Part shown: positions 26,863 to 34,358 of the stretch, piece after piece | Layout of the letters: the number at the start of each line of letters is the position of its first letter | Numbering within the stretch: the first letter of the stretch is position 1 | DNA from: Ewingella sp. CoE-038-23 | Lineage (GTDB): Bacteria; Pseudomonadota; Gammaproteobacteria; Enterobacterales; Enterobacteriaceae | DNA: 64,000 nucleotides | Assembly (NCBI RefSeq): GCF_040419245.1 | Contig: NZ_JAZHOH010000001.1 | Coordinates: 434,001-498,000 of the forward strand | Reading direction: 5' to 3' | Notes under the pieces: model-generated | Database searches by the model: none | What the model was told of the DNA's origin: nothing | What the model saw: the letters and a program-made list of their open reading frames with translations, nothing else | Program-made: the position numbers and the translations under genes

Positions 26863-26911
26863 CACCTCATCGCGTGCTGCTTAGTTGGCGTCCTGCCGTT
26901 TCGATGAGGTG
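26863..26911. repeat. 10-base perfect inverted repeat at the PL transcription start
   Basis: CACCTCATCG (26863-26872) and CGATGAGGTG (26902-26911) are perfect reverse complements, 29 bases apart. The right arm begins directly next to the PL -10 hexamer and covers the expected start near 26905, so it may act as an operator or as a 5' RNA structure. The rest of 26736-27208 contains hairpins but no gene I accept. Confidence 0.6.
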
Positions 26912-26940
26912 AATATACCCAAGGTTATTTCTCGTGACAA
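26912..26940 (-). promoter_or_regulatory. early leftward promoter PL
   Basis: The minus strand reads TTGTCA (26940-26935), 17 bases, TATATT (26917-26912), a near-consensus sigma-70 promoter. It is embedded in the left operator cluster, so CI binding would block it. It drives the leftward operon down to the Xis-like gene. Confidence 0.85.
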
Positions 26941-26974
26941 TACCCTTAGTTATTTAAATTATAACTTTGGGTTT
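26915..26974. promoter_or_regulatory. left operator cluster OL (three sites)
   Basis: The 14-base sites are 26915-26928 (ATACCCAAGGTTAT), 26940-26953 (ATACCCTTAGTTAT) and 26961-26974 (ATAACTTTGGGTTT). Spacing is 25 and 21 bases. They share the half-site ATA(A/C)CC with the four sites at the repressor-cro junction. Confidence 0.8.
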
Positions 26975-27208
26975 AATTGGTTGTAAAATAAGAGAATAAA
27001 GTCTGTAAGTTTTTTTATTGCTCGCTTTTGCGAGTTTTATTCCTGCTGGCTTGATTATTTTAATTTGAAGGGTAGTATTGGGCTGTGATTATATACAGTT
27101 GTTTTGCTGGGGGTGGCAAGTGAGGGCTTCATTCGTACGGGTTGCAGCTGGGGAGTATGTAGAGGTTTACCCTGCGTCGGACTTAAAACGCAGGGCTTTT
27201 AAAGAGAT

Positions 27209-27841
27209 TTACTTTTTGAGGGAGCGGGCCATGTACACGACTACGCCGATGATTTTAACTTCTTCATCCACAGGCACCAAAGGCAATCGAGAATCACCGA
27301 CATCCAAATAACTGTTTGATCCGCGTGATAAATATTTGTAAGCGGATAGCTCACCTTTCACATTGGCGAATACAAAGTCATGGTTGCCTGGTTGCATTTC
27401 AGTGTCGACAACGATGATGGAGTCCTCTGGCAATTCAGGGAATCCAGTCGGAAACCTTATTTTATAGGCTCTAGCGTTTCGGGTATCGACTATATCAGGA
27501 ACGACCGTAAACATTTGAGTCGGGCCTGACTCGTTCCACATTTCAACAATGCGGGAAGGGTCATAGTAGATTTTCTCAGGCGGCTCTTTATAACTTGTTT
27601 CAGAGATATTTTTAGCCAAGCGATATGGACGCATGTCGCCAGTGCCATCAGCTAACCACTCTGGACGCACCTTAAGCGCTCTGGCTATATCAATCAACTT
27701 GACCGAGCTTTGAGTCCTTCCCGATACGATTTTCCAAATACTGGGCTGTGAAGTACCCGCAGCTTCAGCAAGCGACGCCTGCGTAAAGCCACCTTCTTCC
27801 ATAGCCAACTTTAATCTTTGAGCGAGCGTCGTCTTGTTCAT
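27209..27841 (-). CDS. cI: CI-type repressor with helix-turn-helix and S24 domain
   Basis: From the ATG at 27841 the product has 210 residues: MNKTTLAQRLKLAMEEGGFTQ, then a helix-turn-helix (QASLAEAAGTSQPSIWKIVSG) and a C-terminal S24/LexA-like domain with FPELPEDSIIVVDTEMQPGN and a lysine in ELSAYKYLSRG. A longer frame to 28129 would run through the operators and is rejected. The glutamate-aspartate-serine region replaces the usual GDSM motif, so self-cleavage competence is uncertain. It represses PL and PR and controls its own promoter. Confidence 0.9.
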   Translation of the reverse strand: MNKTTLAQRLKLAMEEGGFTQASLAEAAGTSQPSIWKIVSGRTQSSVKLIDIARALKVRPEWLADGTGDMRPYRLAKNISETSYKEPPEKIYYDPSRIVEMWNESGPTQMFTVVPDIVDTRNARAYKIRFPTGFPELPEDSIIVVDTEMQPGNHDFVFANVKGELSAYKYLSRGSNSYLDVGDSRLPLVPVDEEVKIIGVVVYMARSLKK

Positions 27842-27848
27842 GCCAGCG

Positions 27849-27877
27849 AACATATAACCACGGATATTTTTAGTCAA
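27849..27877 (-). promoter_or_regulatory. repressor promoter PRM
   Basis: The minus strand reads TTGACT (27877-27872), 17 bases, TATGTT (27854-27849). Transcription would start at or one base before the repressor ATG at 27841, predicting a leaderless mRNA as for lambda cI. Operators lie on both sides. Confidence 0.72.
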
Positions 27878-27945
27878 ATATCCATGGGTATTGCTTTTGT
27901 TTAGTCTCATGGTTATTATTTTCACGTGTTCAATCTCAAGGTTAT
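27854..27945. promoter_or_regulatory. right operator cluster OR (four sites)
   Basis: The sites are 27854-27867 (ATAACCACGGATAT), 27878-27891 (ATATCCATGGGTAT), 27903-27916 (AGTCTCATGGTTAT) and 27932-27945 (AATCTCAAGGTTAT), spaced 24, 25 and 29 bases. They flank or overlap PRM and PR. The first two are the best dyads; the last two keep one strong half-site GGTTAT. Confidence 0.78.
27891..27919 (+). promoter_or_regulatory. early rightward promoter PR
   Basis: TTGCTT (27891-27896), a 17-base spacer and TATTAT (27914-27919) match sigma-70 well. The operator at 27903-27916 covers its spacer and -10. It drives cro, the CII-like gene and replication. Confidence 0.8.
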
Positions 27946-27949
27946 TAAA

Positions 27950-28189
27950 ATGATTAACGAAACCATCAACAAAGCTATTCAGATGGTGGGGAGTCAGAAG
28001 AAGCTCGCGCTTAGAGTTGGAGTTAGCCAGCCAAATGTCTGGTGTTGGCTGCATAACAAAAAGCGAGTATCGCCTGAAAAGGTTCCTGCGATCGTCGAGG
28101 CGACAGATGGGCAAGTGAAGGCTCATCAAATCCGCCCTGACCTACCGGAACTGTTCCCACACCCAAACGAAACTAACGAAGCCGCATAA
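27950..28189 (+). CDS. cro: Cro-like (YdaS-type) repressor
   Basis: The 79-residue product from the ATG at 27950 (MINETINKAIQMVGSQKKLA) contains a helix-turn-helix LALRVGVSQPNVWCWLHNKK and the sequence SPEKVPAIVEATDGQV, typical of YdaS/Cro proteins. It is divergent from the repressor and is the first gene from PR. It presumably lowers early transcription during lytic growth. Confidence 0.9.
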   Translation: MINETINKAIQMVGSQKKLALRVGVSQPNVWCWLHNKKRVSPEKVPAIVEATDGQVKAHQIRPDLPELFPHPNETNEAA

Positions 28190-28214
28190 CCGCCAATTAA
28201 CAAGGAGATGATAA

Positions 28215-28535
28215 GTGGAAACAAACGCAATAACGCGCAATTCAGAGCTACCAAAACTCAAGCCGCGTGACATGGAACAACTCGTTCTTCGCCAGCTTCA
28301 ACTGCATGGGCAAAAGCCTATCGCTGATGAAATTGGGATGGATGAATCGACGCTGAGCCGCTGGAAGGCTGGCCATATTGAGCAGTTCTGCAAGTTGCTT
28401 GCAGCGCTCGGTTTGCAGCTCGCGCCGCCTGAAGCTGTCTTGGTTCGCCGGGATTATCTTTTTTCGATGGAGACGCTGGCTGAGATAGGCATGAAGGCTG
28501 AGCGCATGCGGCCTGAGCCAATAGGATTCAATTGA
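28215..28535 (+). CDS. cII: CII-like transcription activator
   Basis: A GTG start with AAGGAG 7 bases upstream gives a 106-residue protein. The helix-turn-helix segment QKPIADEIGMDESTLSRWK and the position after cro match the phage CII family, which activates repressor establishment and integrase promoters. The C-terminal half (residues 60-106) is less conserved. Confidence 0.87.
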   Translation: METNAITRNSELPKLKPRDMEQLVLRQLQLHGQKPIADEIGMDESTLSRWKAGHIEQFCKLLAALGLQLAPPEAVLVRRDYLFSMETLAEIGMKAERMRPEPIGFN

Positions 28536-28560
28536 GGTGGGGGGATGGTTTCGTTAAGCC

Positions 28561-28592
28561 AAAAAAAAGCCGCACTGCGCGAACAGTACGGC
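28561..28592 (-). terminator. minus-strand intrinsic terminator after the CII-like gene
   Basis: The stem GCCGtACTG/CAGTgCGGC with loop TTCGCG is followed by eight T on the minus strand. It ends transcription coming from the replication genes before it reaches cII. Confidence 0.8.
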
Positions 28593-28618
28593 CGTCACTT
28601 CTCAAAACCACTGAGGTT
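28561..28618 (-). ncRNA. candidate OOP-like antisense RNA
   Basis: A minus strand promoter TTGCGC (28654-28649), 18 bases, CATAAT (28630-28625) with an upstream TG would start RNA near 28618. The RNA would form a hairpin 28620-28604 and end at the intrinsic terminator 28592-28561. This is the place of lambda oop, between cII and O. It would be antisense to the leader of the 53-residue gene. Confidence 0.5.
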
Positions 28619-28627
28619 TTAACCATT

Positions 28628-28789
28628 ATGCACAAGAACAAGCGCCCAGCGCAACCCCGAGAATATACCCGCTATGACTTTGTCCGGCCTGCCGATCCTA
28701 TCGGCGCTGCGCCTAAAGCTTTTCAGCAACGCTTTGCCGCCGAATGGCGCAAGGTGCAGGCGCAGCATGAGGAAAAGGCAGATGAATAG
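28628..28789 (+). CDS. 53-residue phage protein before the replication initiator
   Basis: The ATG at 28628 follows a GAGG site that is buried in the hairpin 28604-28620. The product MHKNKRPAQPREYTRYDFVR... is basic, and its last 8 bases overlap the initiator start. No family is recognised. Similar small genes precede O-like genes in other lambdoid prophages. Confidence 0.65.
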   Translation: MHKNKRPAQPREYTRYDFVRPADPIGAAPKAFQQRFAAEWRKVQAQHEEKADE

Positions 28790-29843
28790 CACCGCTGAAA
28801 TACTTCAATTTCGCGCTAAAGAAGAGCGCGAGGAGCGTCGCGTGGCTGATACCGAAGATGGGTATTTCCGGCTGGCAAATATGCTCGTGGAAGAATATGC
28901 AGGCGCGGATTTAACCAAGCGTCAATTCAAAGTGCTACTGGCCATTTTAAGGCTGACTTATGGCTGGAATAAAAAAATGGACCGGATCAGTGATTCTCAG
29001 ATTTCTGAGATAGCACGTCTCCCTGTGAAGCGTTGTAACGAAGCAAAGCTACAACTGGTTGAAATGAATGTTCTTCTACAGCAAGGGCGCCAGTTTGGCC
29101 CGAACAAAAATGTCTCTCAGTGGGTTATCCCTCAAAACGAGGGATTATCCCTCAAATCAGGGGATAAAAAATCCCTCAATTTAGGGGAGCGCCATCCCTC
29201 AAAACAGGGGGACACCAAAGACATTATTCCAAAGACAGTAAAAACAGATCCCCCTAAAGCCCCCGAGGGGCAGAGCGGGAAGGAATTTTCAGAACACGTT
29301 CTGGCAGAAGCAAAACAGGCTCTGGAGTATTACAACGAGCTGACAGATGGCAGTTGCCGTTCTGCTGAACCCTTCGCCGTGCTGCTGACTGAAACCAAGT
29401 CTCGCAGCGCCTACACCCTGCAAGACTTGCAGTTGGTCGTTCGCTGGGTAGTTCGCACTTGGAAGCGCCGAAATAACACCGTGGCCAAGCCGATGAACAT
29501 CTGCCGTGTCAATCGCTTCGACGGTTACCTGTCCGACGCAGAAGCCTGGCAGAAAACCTGCGTTGATATCGACTGCCAAGCGGTGATTGACACCTACAAC
29601 GCGGTAACCGACGGACGCATGGCGCCAGCCGAGCTTTACCGCGACCGTGAGCTGGCGATCCGCGAATTAGCCTGCCACCTCGCTAAACAGACCGTAGACG
29701 GCTTTAGAGCTTACTTCGAGGCATTCCTGACCGATGCACGGGAATTCCACTTCGGTGGCCCTGACGGCCTCGGCTGGCGCGCTAATTTCGATTATCTGAT
29801 GAAGCCTGAGACGCTGCGCAACGTGAAGGAAGGGACACTGTGA
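28782..29843 (+). CDS. O: lambda O-like replication initiator
   Basis: The 353-residue product has an N-terminal winged-helix domain of the phage O type ([21 protein letters not shown], described in parts; [28 protein letters not shown]), then a linker of about 50 residues encoded by the origin iterons, then a long C-terminal helicase-recruiting region that does not resemble lambda O. It is followed, with a GTGA overlap, by a DnaB-type helicase instead of a P-type loader. Confidence 0.9.
   Translation: MNSTAEILQFRAKEEREERRVADTEDGYFRLANMLVEEYAGADLTKRQFKVLLAILRLTYGWNKKMDRISDSQISEIARLPVKRCNEAKLQLVEMNVLLQQGRQFGPNKNVSQWVIPQNEGLSLKSGDKKSLNLGERHPSKQGDTKDIIPKTVKTDPPKAPEGQSGKEFSEHVLAEAKQALEYYNELTDGSCRSAEPFAVLLTETKSRSAYTLQDLQLVVRWVVRTWKRRNNTVAKPMNICRVNRFDGYLSDAEAWQKTCVDIDCQAVIDTYNAVTDGRMAPAELYRDRELAIRELACHLAKQTVDGFRAYFEAFLTDAREFHFGGPDGLGWRANFDYLMKPETLRNVKEGTL
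29127..29211. other. phage replication origin (four O-type iterons)
   Basis: Four imperfect palindromes of about 18 bases start ATCCCTCAA at 29127, 29147, 29171 and 29194 and end in GAGGGAT, AGGGGAT or AGGGG. The first iteron and the last one are as in lambda ori by memory. An AT-rich stretch follows. They lie inside the initiator gene, as in lambda. Confidence 0.88.
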
Positions 29844-31231
29844 TCAATCAAGAAATCGAAGCGAGTGTGATCGGTGGCCTGATGGTGAGCGGACTCACCC
29901 CCGACGCTGGCGATGTTCTGGCAACGCTCGAGGCTGATTCGTTCAGCGTGCCGTTCTACCGTGAGACGTTCAAAGAGATTAAGCGGCAAGCGAATAACCG
30001 TGGCCTGATCGACGCGCTAATGATTGCCGAAGCAATGGGGGAAGAGCACTTCGCAAACGTCATGGAAACCATGCGCAAATGCCCGTCGGCGGCGAACCTT
30101 AAAGGCTATGCGCGCATCGTGAGCGAGTTCTCGCAGATCCGCCAGTTCCAGCGGCTCATGGAAACCTATTACGACCAGATCACCACGTCGAACAACCACG
30201 AACGAGCGATCGACACGATTCAGGAATTCGTCAGCCAGGTGATGAACATCAACCGCTCGCACGATGAGATACAGCCAGTTCACATCGATGAGCTGCTCGG
30301 CTCGTATGGCGAGTTACTTGAACACCGTCTGCTGAACGGCGAAGAGTCCGACACGCTGAAAACGGGCATTGCCGAGCTGGACGAAATTACTGGCGGCCTG
30401 AACAACGAGGATTTGATCGTGGTGGCCGCGCGTCCGGGCATGGGCAAAACCGAGTTTGCGCTGAAGGTTGCCGAGGGCGTCGCTGAAAGCAAGGTTCGCA
30501 TTGGCGAGGAAGACCTCCCGCGCGGTGTTCTGATTTTCTCCATGGAAATGAGCGCCCAGCAGGTTATCGAACGCCAGTTAGCTGGTGCGTCCAACATGCC
30601 AGTATCTTCACTGCGCAAGCCTTCCCGCATGAACGATGAGGACTGGGCGCGGATCTCCATGGGCATTAGCCGCCTGCAAGGGCTGCAAGTTTGGGTTGTT
30701 GATGCGTCAAACCTTACGGTTGAGCAGATGAGGGCCATTGCCGAGCGCCTCAAGCGTAAGCATCCAAACCTTTCGCTGATCATGGCCGACTACCTTGGCC
30801 TGATTAAAAAGCCGCGCGCTGAGCGCAACGACCTCGCTATCGCCCATATCTCCGGCAGCCTGAAGCGTATGGCGAAAGAGCTGAAAACGCCCGTTATCTC
30901 CCTGAGCCAGCTCAACCGTGACGTTGAGAGCCGACCAAAGGGGCAAAAACGCCCGGTTAACTCAGACCTGCGTGACGGCGGCTCAATCGAGCAGGATGCG
31001 GACGGGATTTACATGCTCTACCGCGACGGCGTTTACGAGCCGGACAGCCCGGCCGCACCATTCGCTGAAATCATCGTGACCAAAAACCGCTTTGGTGAAC
31101 TCGGTACCGTTTACCAAGAATTCAGAAACGGCCACTTCATGCCGACCGACCAGGTCCGCGCAGCCGAAATCTGCAAGGTTCGCCCGCAGCCGGCGGCGTC
31201 ACAACGCACTTACGCGAAGAGGGATATCTGA
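29840..31231 (+). CDS. DnaB-type replicative helicase
   Basis: A GTG start overlaps the initiator stop. The 463-residue protein has an N-terminal DnaB domain ([14 protein letters not shown]), Walker [12 protein letters not shown], Walker B-like [12 protein letters not shown], and the DnaB H4 segment [20 protein letters not shown]. It replaces a lambda P loader, so this phage brings its own helicase, as in P22-like phages (gp12). Confidence 0.95.
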   Translation: MINQEIEASVIGGLMVSGLTPDAGDVLATLEADSFSVPFYRETFKEIKRQANNRGLIDALMIAEAMGEEHFANVMETMRKCPSAANLKGYARIVSEFSQIRQFQRLMETYYDQITTSNNHERAIDTIQEFVSQVMNINRSHDEIQPVHIDELLGSYGELLEHRLLNGEESDTLKTGIAELDEITGGLNNEDLIVVAARPGMGKTEFALKVAEGVAESKVRIGEEDLPRGVLIFSMEMSAQQVIERQLAGASNMPVSSLRKPSRMNDEDWARISMGISRLQGLQVWVVDASNLTVEQMRAIAERLKRKHPNLSLIMADYLGLIKKPRAERNDLAIAHISGSLKRMAKELKTPVISLSQLNRDVESRPKGQKRPVNSDLRDGGSIEQDADGIYMLYRDGVYEPDSPAAPFAEIIVTKNRFGELGTVYQEFRNGHFMPTDQVRAAEICKVRPQPAASQRTYAKRDI

Positions 31232-31653
31232 TGGATGACTTCTGCCTGCACGAAACGACGAAAGCACAGCTCTGGCCTGTTCTCAAAGAGCTGGTTGCGT
31301 CGGGCAAGCGCTACCGCGTCAGCATCGTTGAGTGGCGCGATAAGCGCTCGCTGAGCCAGAACGCGCTCCTGTGGAAATGGAACGGTGAGATCGCCAGCCA
31401 AGTGGCGCGGGCCGGAAAAGGCAAGTTCACTGCCGAGCAACTGCATGAATACCTCAAAGACCTGTATTGCCCGCCAAAGGCGATAACCGTCATGGGCGAA
31501 ACGCGCTACGTGAAGTCCACCAAGCTGCTCGATACAGGAGAAATGACCTTGTATCTCGAGCAAGTCGATGCGTGGGCACATCAGCGCAACTTTCGCCTGA
31601 CAATCCCCGCGCGCTGCGAATACCAACAACTCAGAAATCAGCAGGTGGCATAA
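31231..31653 (+). CDS. ninB: NinB recombination mediator
   Basis: The 140-residue NinB/Orf-family protein has the conserved KRYRVSIVEWRDKRSLSQNA region (described in parts), LWKWNGEIA and LYCPPKAITVMGE. Lambda Orf binds SSB and helps load recombinase. It follows the helicase with a 1-base overlap of start and stop. Confidence 0.93.
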   Translation: MDDFCLHETTKAQLWPVLKELVASGKRYRVSIVEWRDKRSLSQNALLWKWNGEIASQVARAGKGKFTAEQLHEYLKDLYCPPKAITVMGETRYVKSTKLLDTGEMTLYLEQVDAWAHQRNFRLTIPARCEYQQLRNQQVA

Positions 31654-31779
31654 ATGCTAGAGACGCTAATTCGATTCTTTGCCGTGGTGGGCTTTGTTGC
31701 ATGCGCCGGCGGCCTCCTGGTGGTTGTCCCTATGGGCGCTAACTGGCTTAAACAGCTACTGCGCAAAAAGGAAGCATGA
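31654..31779 (+). CDS. 41-residue single-span membrane peptide
   Basis: The ATG follows the ninB stop directly, with AGGTGG upstream. The peptide MLETLIRFFAVVGFVACAGG... is one hydrophobic helix with a basic end (KQLLRKKEA). It overlaps the rusA start by 4 bases. This is a probable real small protein of unknown role. Confidence 0.6.
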   Translation: MLETLIRFFAVVGFVACAGGLLVVVPMGANWLKQLLRKKEA

Positions 31780-32135
31780 TGAAAACATACGTGATCACGC
31801 CTATCCCGAAGCCTCGCATGACACAGCGTGACCGCTGGGCGCAGCGCCCGCCAGTGCTCCGGTACCGTGCGTTTTGCGATGAGGTGCGGCTCAAGGGGAT
31901 CTCATTGCCTGAGAGTGGCTGGCACGTCACGTTTGTTTTGCCGATGCCCGCCAGTTGGAGCAAAAAGAAAAAGGCTGACATGGCGGGCAAGCCGCATCAG
32001 CAAAAGCCCGATAAAGACAATCTGGAAAAAGCGTTGCTCGATGCGATTTTCGTGGACGACTGCCGAATTTGGGACGGTCGAGTAACAAAGGTTTGGGGTG
32101 AATCCGGTCAGATAATCATTGGAGAAATTAGATGA
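31776..32135 (+). CDS. rusA: RusA-type Holliday junction resolvase
   Basis: The 119-residue product has the catalytic aspartate region PDKDNLEKALLDAIFVDD and a later GRVTKVWGE, diagnostic of RusA. It resolves recombination intermediates and is usual in the nin region before Q. Overlaps at both ends indicate coupled translation. Confidence 0.95.
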   Translation: MMKTYVITPIPKPRMTQRDRWAQRPPVLRYRAFCDEVRLKGISLPESGWHVTFVLPMPASWSKKKKADMAGKPHQQKPDKDNLEKALLDAIFVDDCRIWDGRVTKVWGESGQIIIGEIR

Positions 32136-32815
32136 ATCTTGAAGCAGCTGTTAAACATTTTTCCCCGAAAAGCCTGATGATTAGCGATTCATCTCGCGCG
32201 ACAGCATCTGCGGCGCTGACAGGTACCGATGTAATGGCTGCACTGGGAATGGCCCAGTCCCGAGCAGAGCTTGGGTTTGCGCTGTTCTTTGCCAAGCACA
32301 TGAAGGACCAAGAGAGCAGGGATAAGGCAATCAAGCTTCTTGCTGTTGTGGCATTACGGATAGCGCCGAAGTCAATCGGGAAAGTGGCTGGGCGGCAGAT
32401 GGCAAAAGCCATGCTGATCATGTGCGGGCAAGCAGTTGATGTTTACTGCCGCACCGCTGACGATCCTCACGCACGATGCCCTCAATGCAAAGGGCGCCGA
32501 AAAGTGGCTCCAATTGCTCTCGCTAATGGCGGAGGATTGATTTGCGATTATGCGCTCATGGGCAAGGCTGAGGGGCAGATAAGCGAGCCTGGCGAAAGGG
32601 ATTGCCCGCGCTGCCATGGTACCGGCCTGAAAGCATCACCATCTTCGCGCACCTATCGCGCCATTAATGCGCTGCTTCCCGATTTACCACAGCGGACATG
32701 GTCGCTTAACTGGAAACCTTTTTATGACCAGCTCATTAGCCACTGCGATGCGGAAGAGTCACACGCAGACTGGCAGTTTATAAAAATAACCAGTGGTAGC
32801 ACGATAGCCGCTTGA
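32132..32815 (+). CDS. Q: Q-type late antiterminator
   Basis: The 227-residue protein of the phage 82/21 Q class has a zinc finger with C116xxC119 (CPQC) and C158xxC161 (CPRCHGTG), resembling a DnaJ-type cysteine finger. It would load on RNA polymerase at the late promoter downstream and suppress the two terminators at 32917-32975. It is the last gene of the rightward early operon. Confidence 0.88.
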   Translation: MNLEAAVKHFSPKSLMISDSSRATASAALTGTDVMAALGMAQSRAELGFALFFAKHMKDQESRDKAIKLLAVVALRIAPKSIGKVAGRQMAKAMLIMCGQAVDVYCRTADDPHARCPQCKGRRKVAPIALANGGGLICDYALMGKAEGQISEPGERDCPRCHGTGLKASPSSRTYRAINALLPDLPQRTWSLNWKPFYDQLISHCDAEESHADWQFIKITSGSTIAA

Positions 32816-32849
32816 TGTGTGTTTATCGGTTATTTTGCATTCACGATGC

Positions 32850-32876
32850 TTGCAAAGTTGCCAAAAGTGTTATAGA
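32850..32876 (+). promoter_or_regulatory. late promoter region pR'
   Basis: TTGCAA (32850-32855) and TATAGA (32871-32876) are 15 bases apart, short for sigma-70, so the -35 may be shifted by a base or two. The position between Q and two tandem terminators supports the call. Confidence 0.5.
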
Positions 32877-32916
32877 TTTCGCTTAACGATGGGATATTAA
32901 TACCCACAACACATTT

Positions 32917-32944
32917 AAGCCTCGGCACTCGCCGGGGCTTTCGC
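32917..32944 (+). terminator. first late-leader terminator (tR'-like)
   Basis: A ten-base stem (32917-32926 with 32931-32940, one G-U pair) is followed by TTTCGCGTTT. It lies about 40 bases after pR' and would be read through only with Q. Confidence 0.75.
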
Positions 32945-32952
32945 GTTTCTAG

Positions 32953-32975
32953 GGCTGCCAAATTGGCGGCCTTTT
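32953..32975 (+). terminator. second late-leader terminator
   Basis: A seven-base stem (32953-32959 with 32965-32971) is followed by TTTTCTCGTTTT. It forms a tandem barrier with the hairpin just upstream. Confidence 0.72.
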
Positions 32976-33086
32976 CTCGTTTTAGCGCCCAGTCAATCAG
33001 CACCTATCTCACCATTCCCGCAAATCGACTGCGGCGCTAAATACCTACCGACTACGCACCCAACCGGAAACCCGGAGGGGGAGACT

Positions 33087-33296
33087 ATGAAAATGGACAA
33101 ATTAACTACTGTCGTTGCATACGGAGCATCGGCGGGTAGCGTCCTGAACGGCCTGTTAAACACATTTAGTCCGGATCAGTGGAATGCTATCGGCGTGCTG
33201 GCAGGCATCAGCGTTGCGGTGCTGACGTATATGACCAACCTCTATTTCAAAATCAAAGAAGACCGCAGGCGCGCCCGCGCGCTAGGCGGTGAGTAA
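33087..33296 (+). CDS. phage holin (pinholin-like, class II)
   Basis: The 69-residue product starts [20 protein letters not shown]. It has two hydrophobic segments ([16 protein letters not shown] and [20 protein letters not shown]) and a basic tail ([13 protein letters not shown]), the class II holin layout of phage 21 S. A GGAGGGGGAG-like site precedes it. It partners a SAR endolysin, which fits a pinholin that only depolarises the membrane. Confidence 0.88.
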   Translation: MKMDKLTTVVAYGASAGSVLNGLLNTFSPDQWNAIGVLAGISVAVLTYMTNLYFKIKEDRRRARALGGE

Positions 33297-33835
33297 TGGC
33301 CGTTTCGCCTGGTGTTAAAAGCAAGCTCAGCAAGGCTGTGATCGCTCTAATAATTTCTGGCGCTAGCGCCTCGGCGATACTCAGCCAGTTCCTCGATGAG
33401 AAAGAAGGCAATCGCCTCAACTCCTATCAGGACGGAAAAGGCATCTGGACAATCTGTCGCGGCGCCACGCGCGTTGACGGGAAGCCAGTAGCGCAGGGTA
33501 TGCGCCTTACCGCGCAAAAATGCGACCAGGTGAACCAGATTGAGCAGGAAGCGGCGATCGCGTGGGTTAAGAAGAATGTCCACGTACCGCTGACTCAGCC
33601 ACAAATTGCCGGAATTGCCTCGTTCTGCCCGTACAACATCGGCCCCGGCAAATGCTTCCCCTCCACGTTCTATCGCAAGCTTAATGCTGGCGATCGTCGT
33701 GGGGCATGCGCCGAGATAAAGCGCTGGGTGCGGGATGGCGGCAAAGACTGCAACATCCGCGCGAATAACTGTTTCGGCCAGATCGAGCGCCGCGACCAAG
33801 AGAGCGAGCTGACATGCTGGGGGCTTGATGGTTAA
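33296..33835 (+). CDS. SAR-type phage lysozyme
   Basis: The 179-residue glycoside hydrolase family 24 protein has an uncleaved weakly hydrophobic N-terminal signal-anchor (residues 13-31, rich in Ala, Ser and Gly). The catalytic triad pattern E37-x8-D46-x5-T52 is followed by C54. These features match SAR endolysins such as R21, held inactive in the membrane until depolarisation releases them. It starts one base inside the holin stop. Confidence 0.93.
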   Translation: MAVSPGVKSKLSKAVIALIISGASASAILSQFLDEKEGNRLNSYQDGKGIWTICRGATRVDGKPVAQGMRLTAQKCDQVNQIEQEAAIAWVKKNVHVPLTQPQIAGIASFCPYNIGPGKCFPSTFYRKLNAGDRRGACAEIKRWVRDGGKDCNIRANNCFGQIERRDQESELTCWGLDG

Positions 33836-34358
33836 CAAAGCGGCAGTGATAGCCACGTTGATTATCTTTTTGCTGATTGGCCTGCTGCTGGCGCTGGCAT
33901 TCCATTTTTATGGCGTTTCTGTAGAGGCGAAAGGCAAGGTTAGCCAGCTGCAAAGCGATAACGCCTTGCAGGCGCAGACAGTGGCCACGCAGGCGTTTAA
34001 CTTCCAGCGCTCAAACCAGATAGCCAGCGCCGCGCAGCAATACGCCGTTCAGATAACGGGAAAGAGTCAGGAGCGTGAAATTGAATATCGAACGATTCTC
34101 AAGAGCGAGCCGACTTGTGCTCTGCCTATCCCTGCTGACATTGCTAACAGCTTGTACGGCTACGCGGACCGTTTACGTGCCAGCGCAATGCACGCCAATA
34201 CCGGCCAGCCTATTGCAGCCGCTGTTAGTGCCACTACCTCCCGCCGAATAACTTACTGTCAGGCGGTTTTGTGGATTGACCCGCTGCTTACCTTGATTGA
34301 CCAGGCGAACAGCCAGCTCGCTGGAATTCGTCAAATTGAAGAGGCCAGACAGAAATGA
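33828..34358 (+). CDS. Rz: i-spanin (Rz-like, DUF2570 type)
   Basis: The 176-residue product has an N-terminal transmembrane helix (AAVIATLIIFLLIGLLLALA, described in parts) and a long coiled-coil periplasmic part. The ATG at 33828 overlaps the endolysin stop by 8 bases. A second, out-of-frame lipoprotein gene is nested within it, the usual two-component spanin arrangement, which disrupts the outer membrane at lysis. Confidence 0.85.
   Translation: MVNKAAVIATLIIFLLIGLLLALAFHFYGVSVEAKGKVSQLQSDNALQAQTVATQAFNFQRSNQIASAAQQYAVQITGKSQEREIEYRTILKSEPTCALPIPADIANSLYGYADRLRASAMHANTGQPIAAAVSATTSRRITYCQAVLWIDPLLTLIDQANSQLAGIRQIEEARQK
34081..34251 (+). CDS. Rz1: o-spanin lipoprotein (Rz1-like), nested in the i-spanin gene
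   Basis: A TTG start with AGGAG 7 bases upstream gives a 56-residue protein in a different frame from Rz. It has a lipobox L-L-T-A-C after a basic, hydrophobic signal (RLVLCLSLLTLLTAC), and the mature part is proline-rich (VPAQCTPIPASLLQPLLVPL, in parts), like lambda Rz1. An in-frame GTG at 34075 is an alternative start. I found it by reading the +1 frame. Confidence 0.85.
   Translation: MNIERFSRASRLVLCLSLLTLLTACTATRTVYVPAQCTPIPASLLQPLLVPLPPAE

Noticed and set aside
27078..27311. Plus strand 77-codon frame overlapping the repressor 3' end
   Set aside because: Its second half is the antisense of the repressor C-terminus and its first half contains a hairpin (27170-27204); there is no convincing ribosome site.
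27842..28129. N-terminal extension of the repressor to 28129
   Set aside because: It would translate through the operators, PR and part of cro in antisense; the ATG at 27841 fits PRM and the helix-turn-helix family start.
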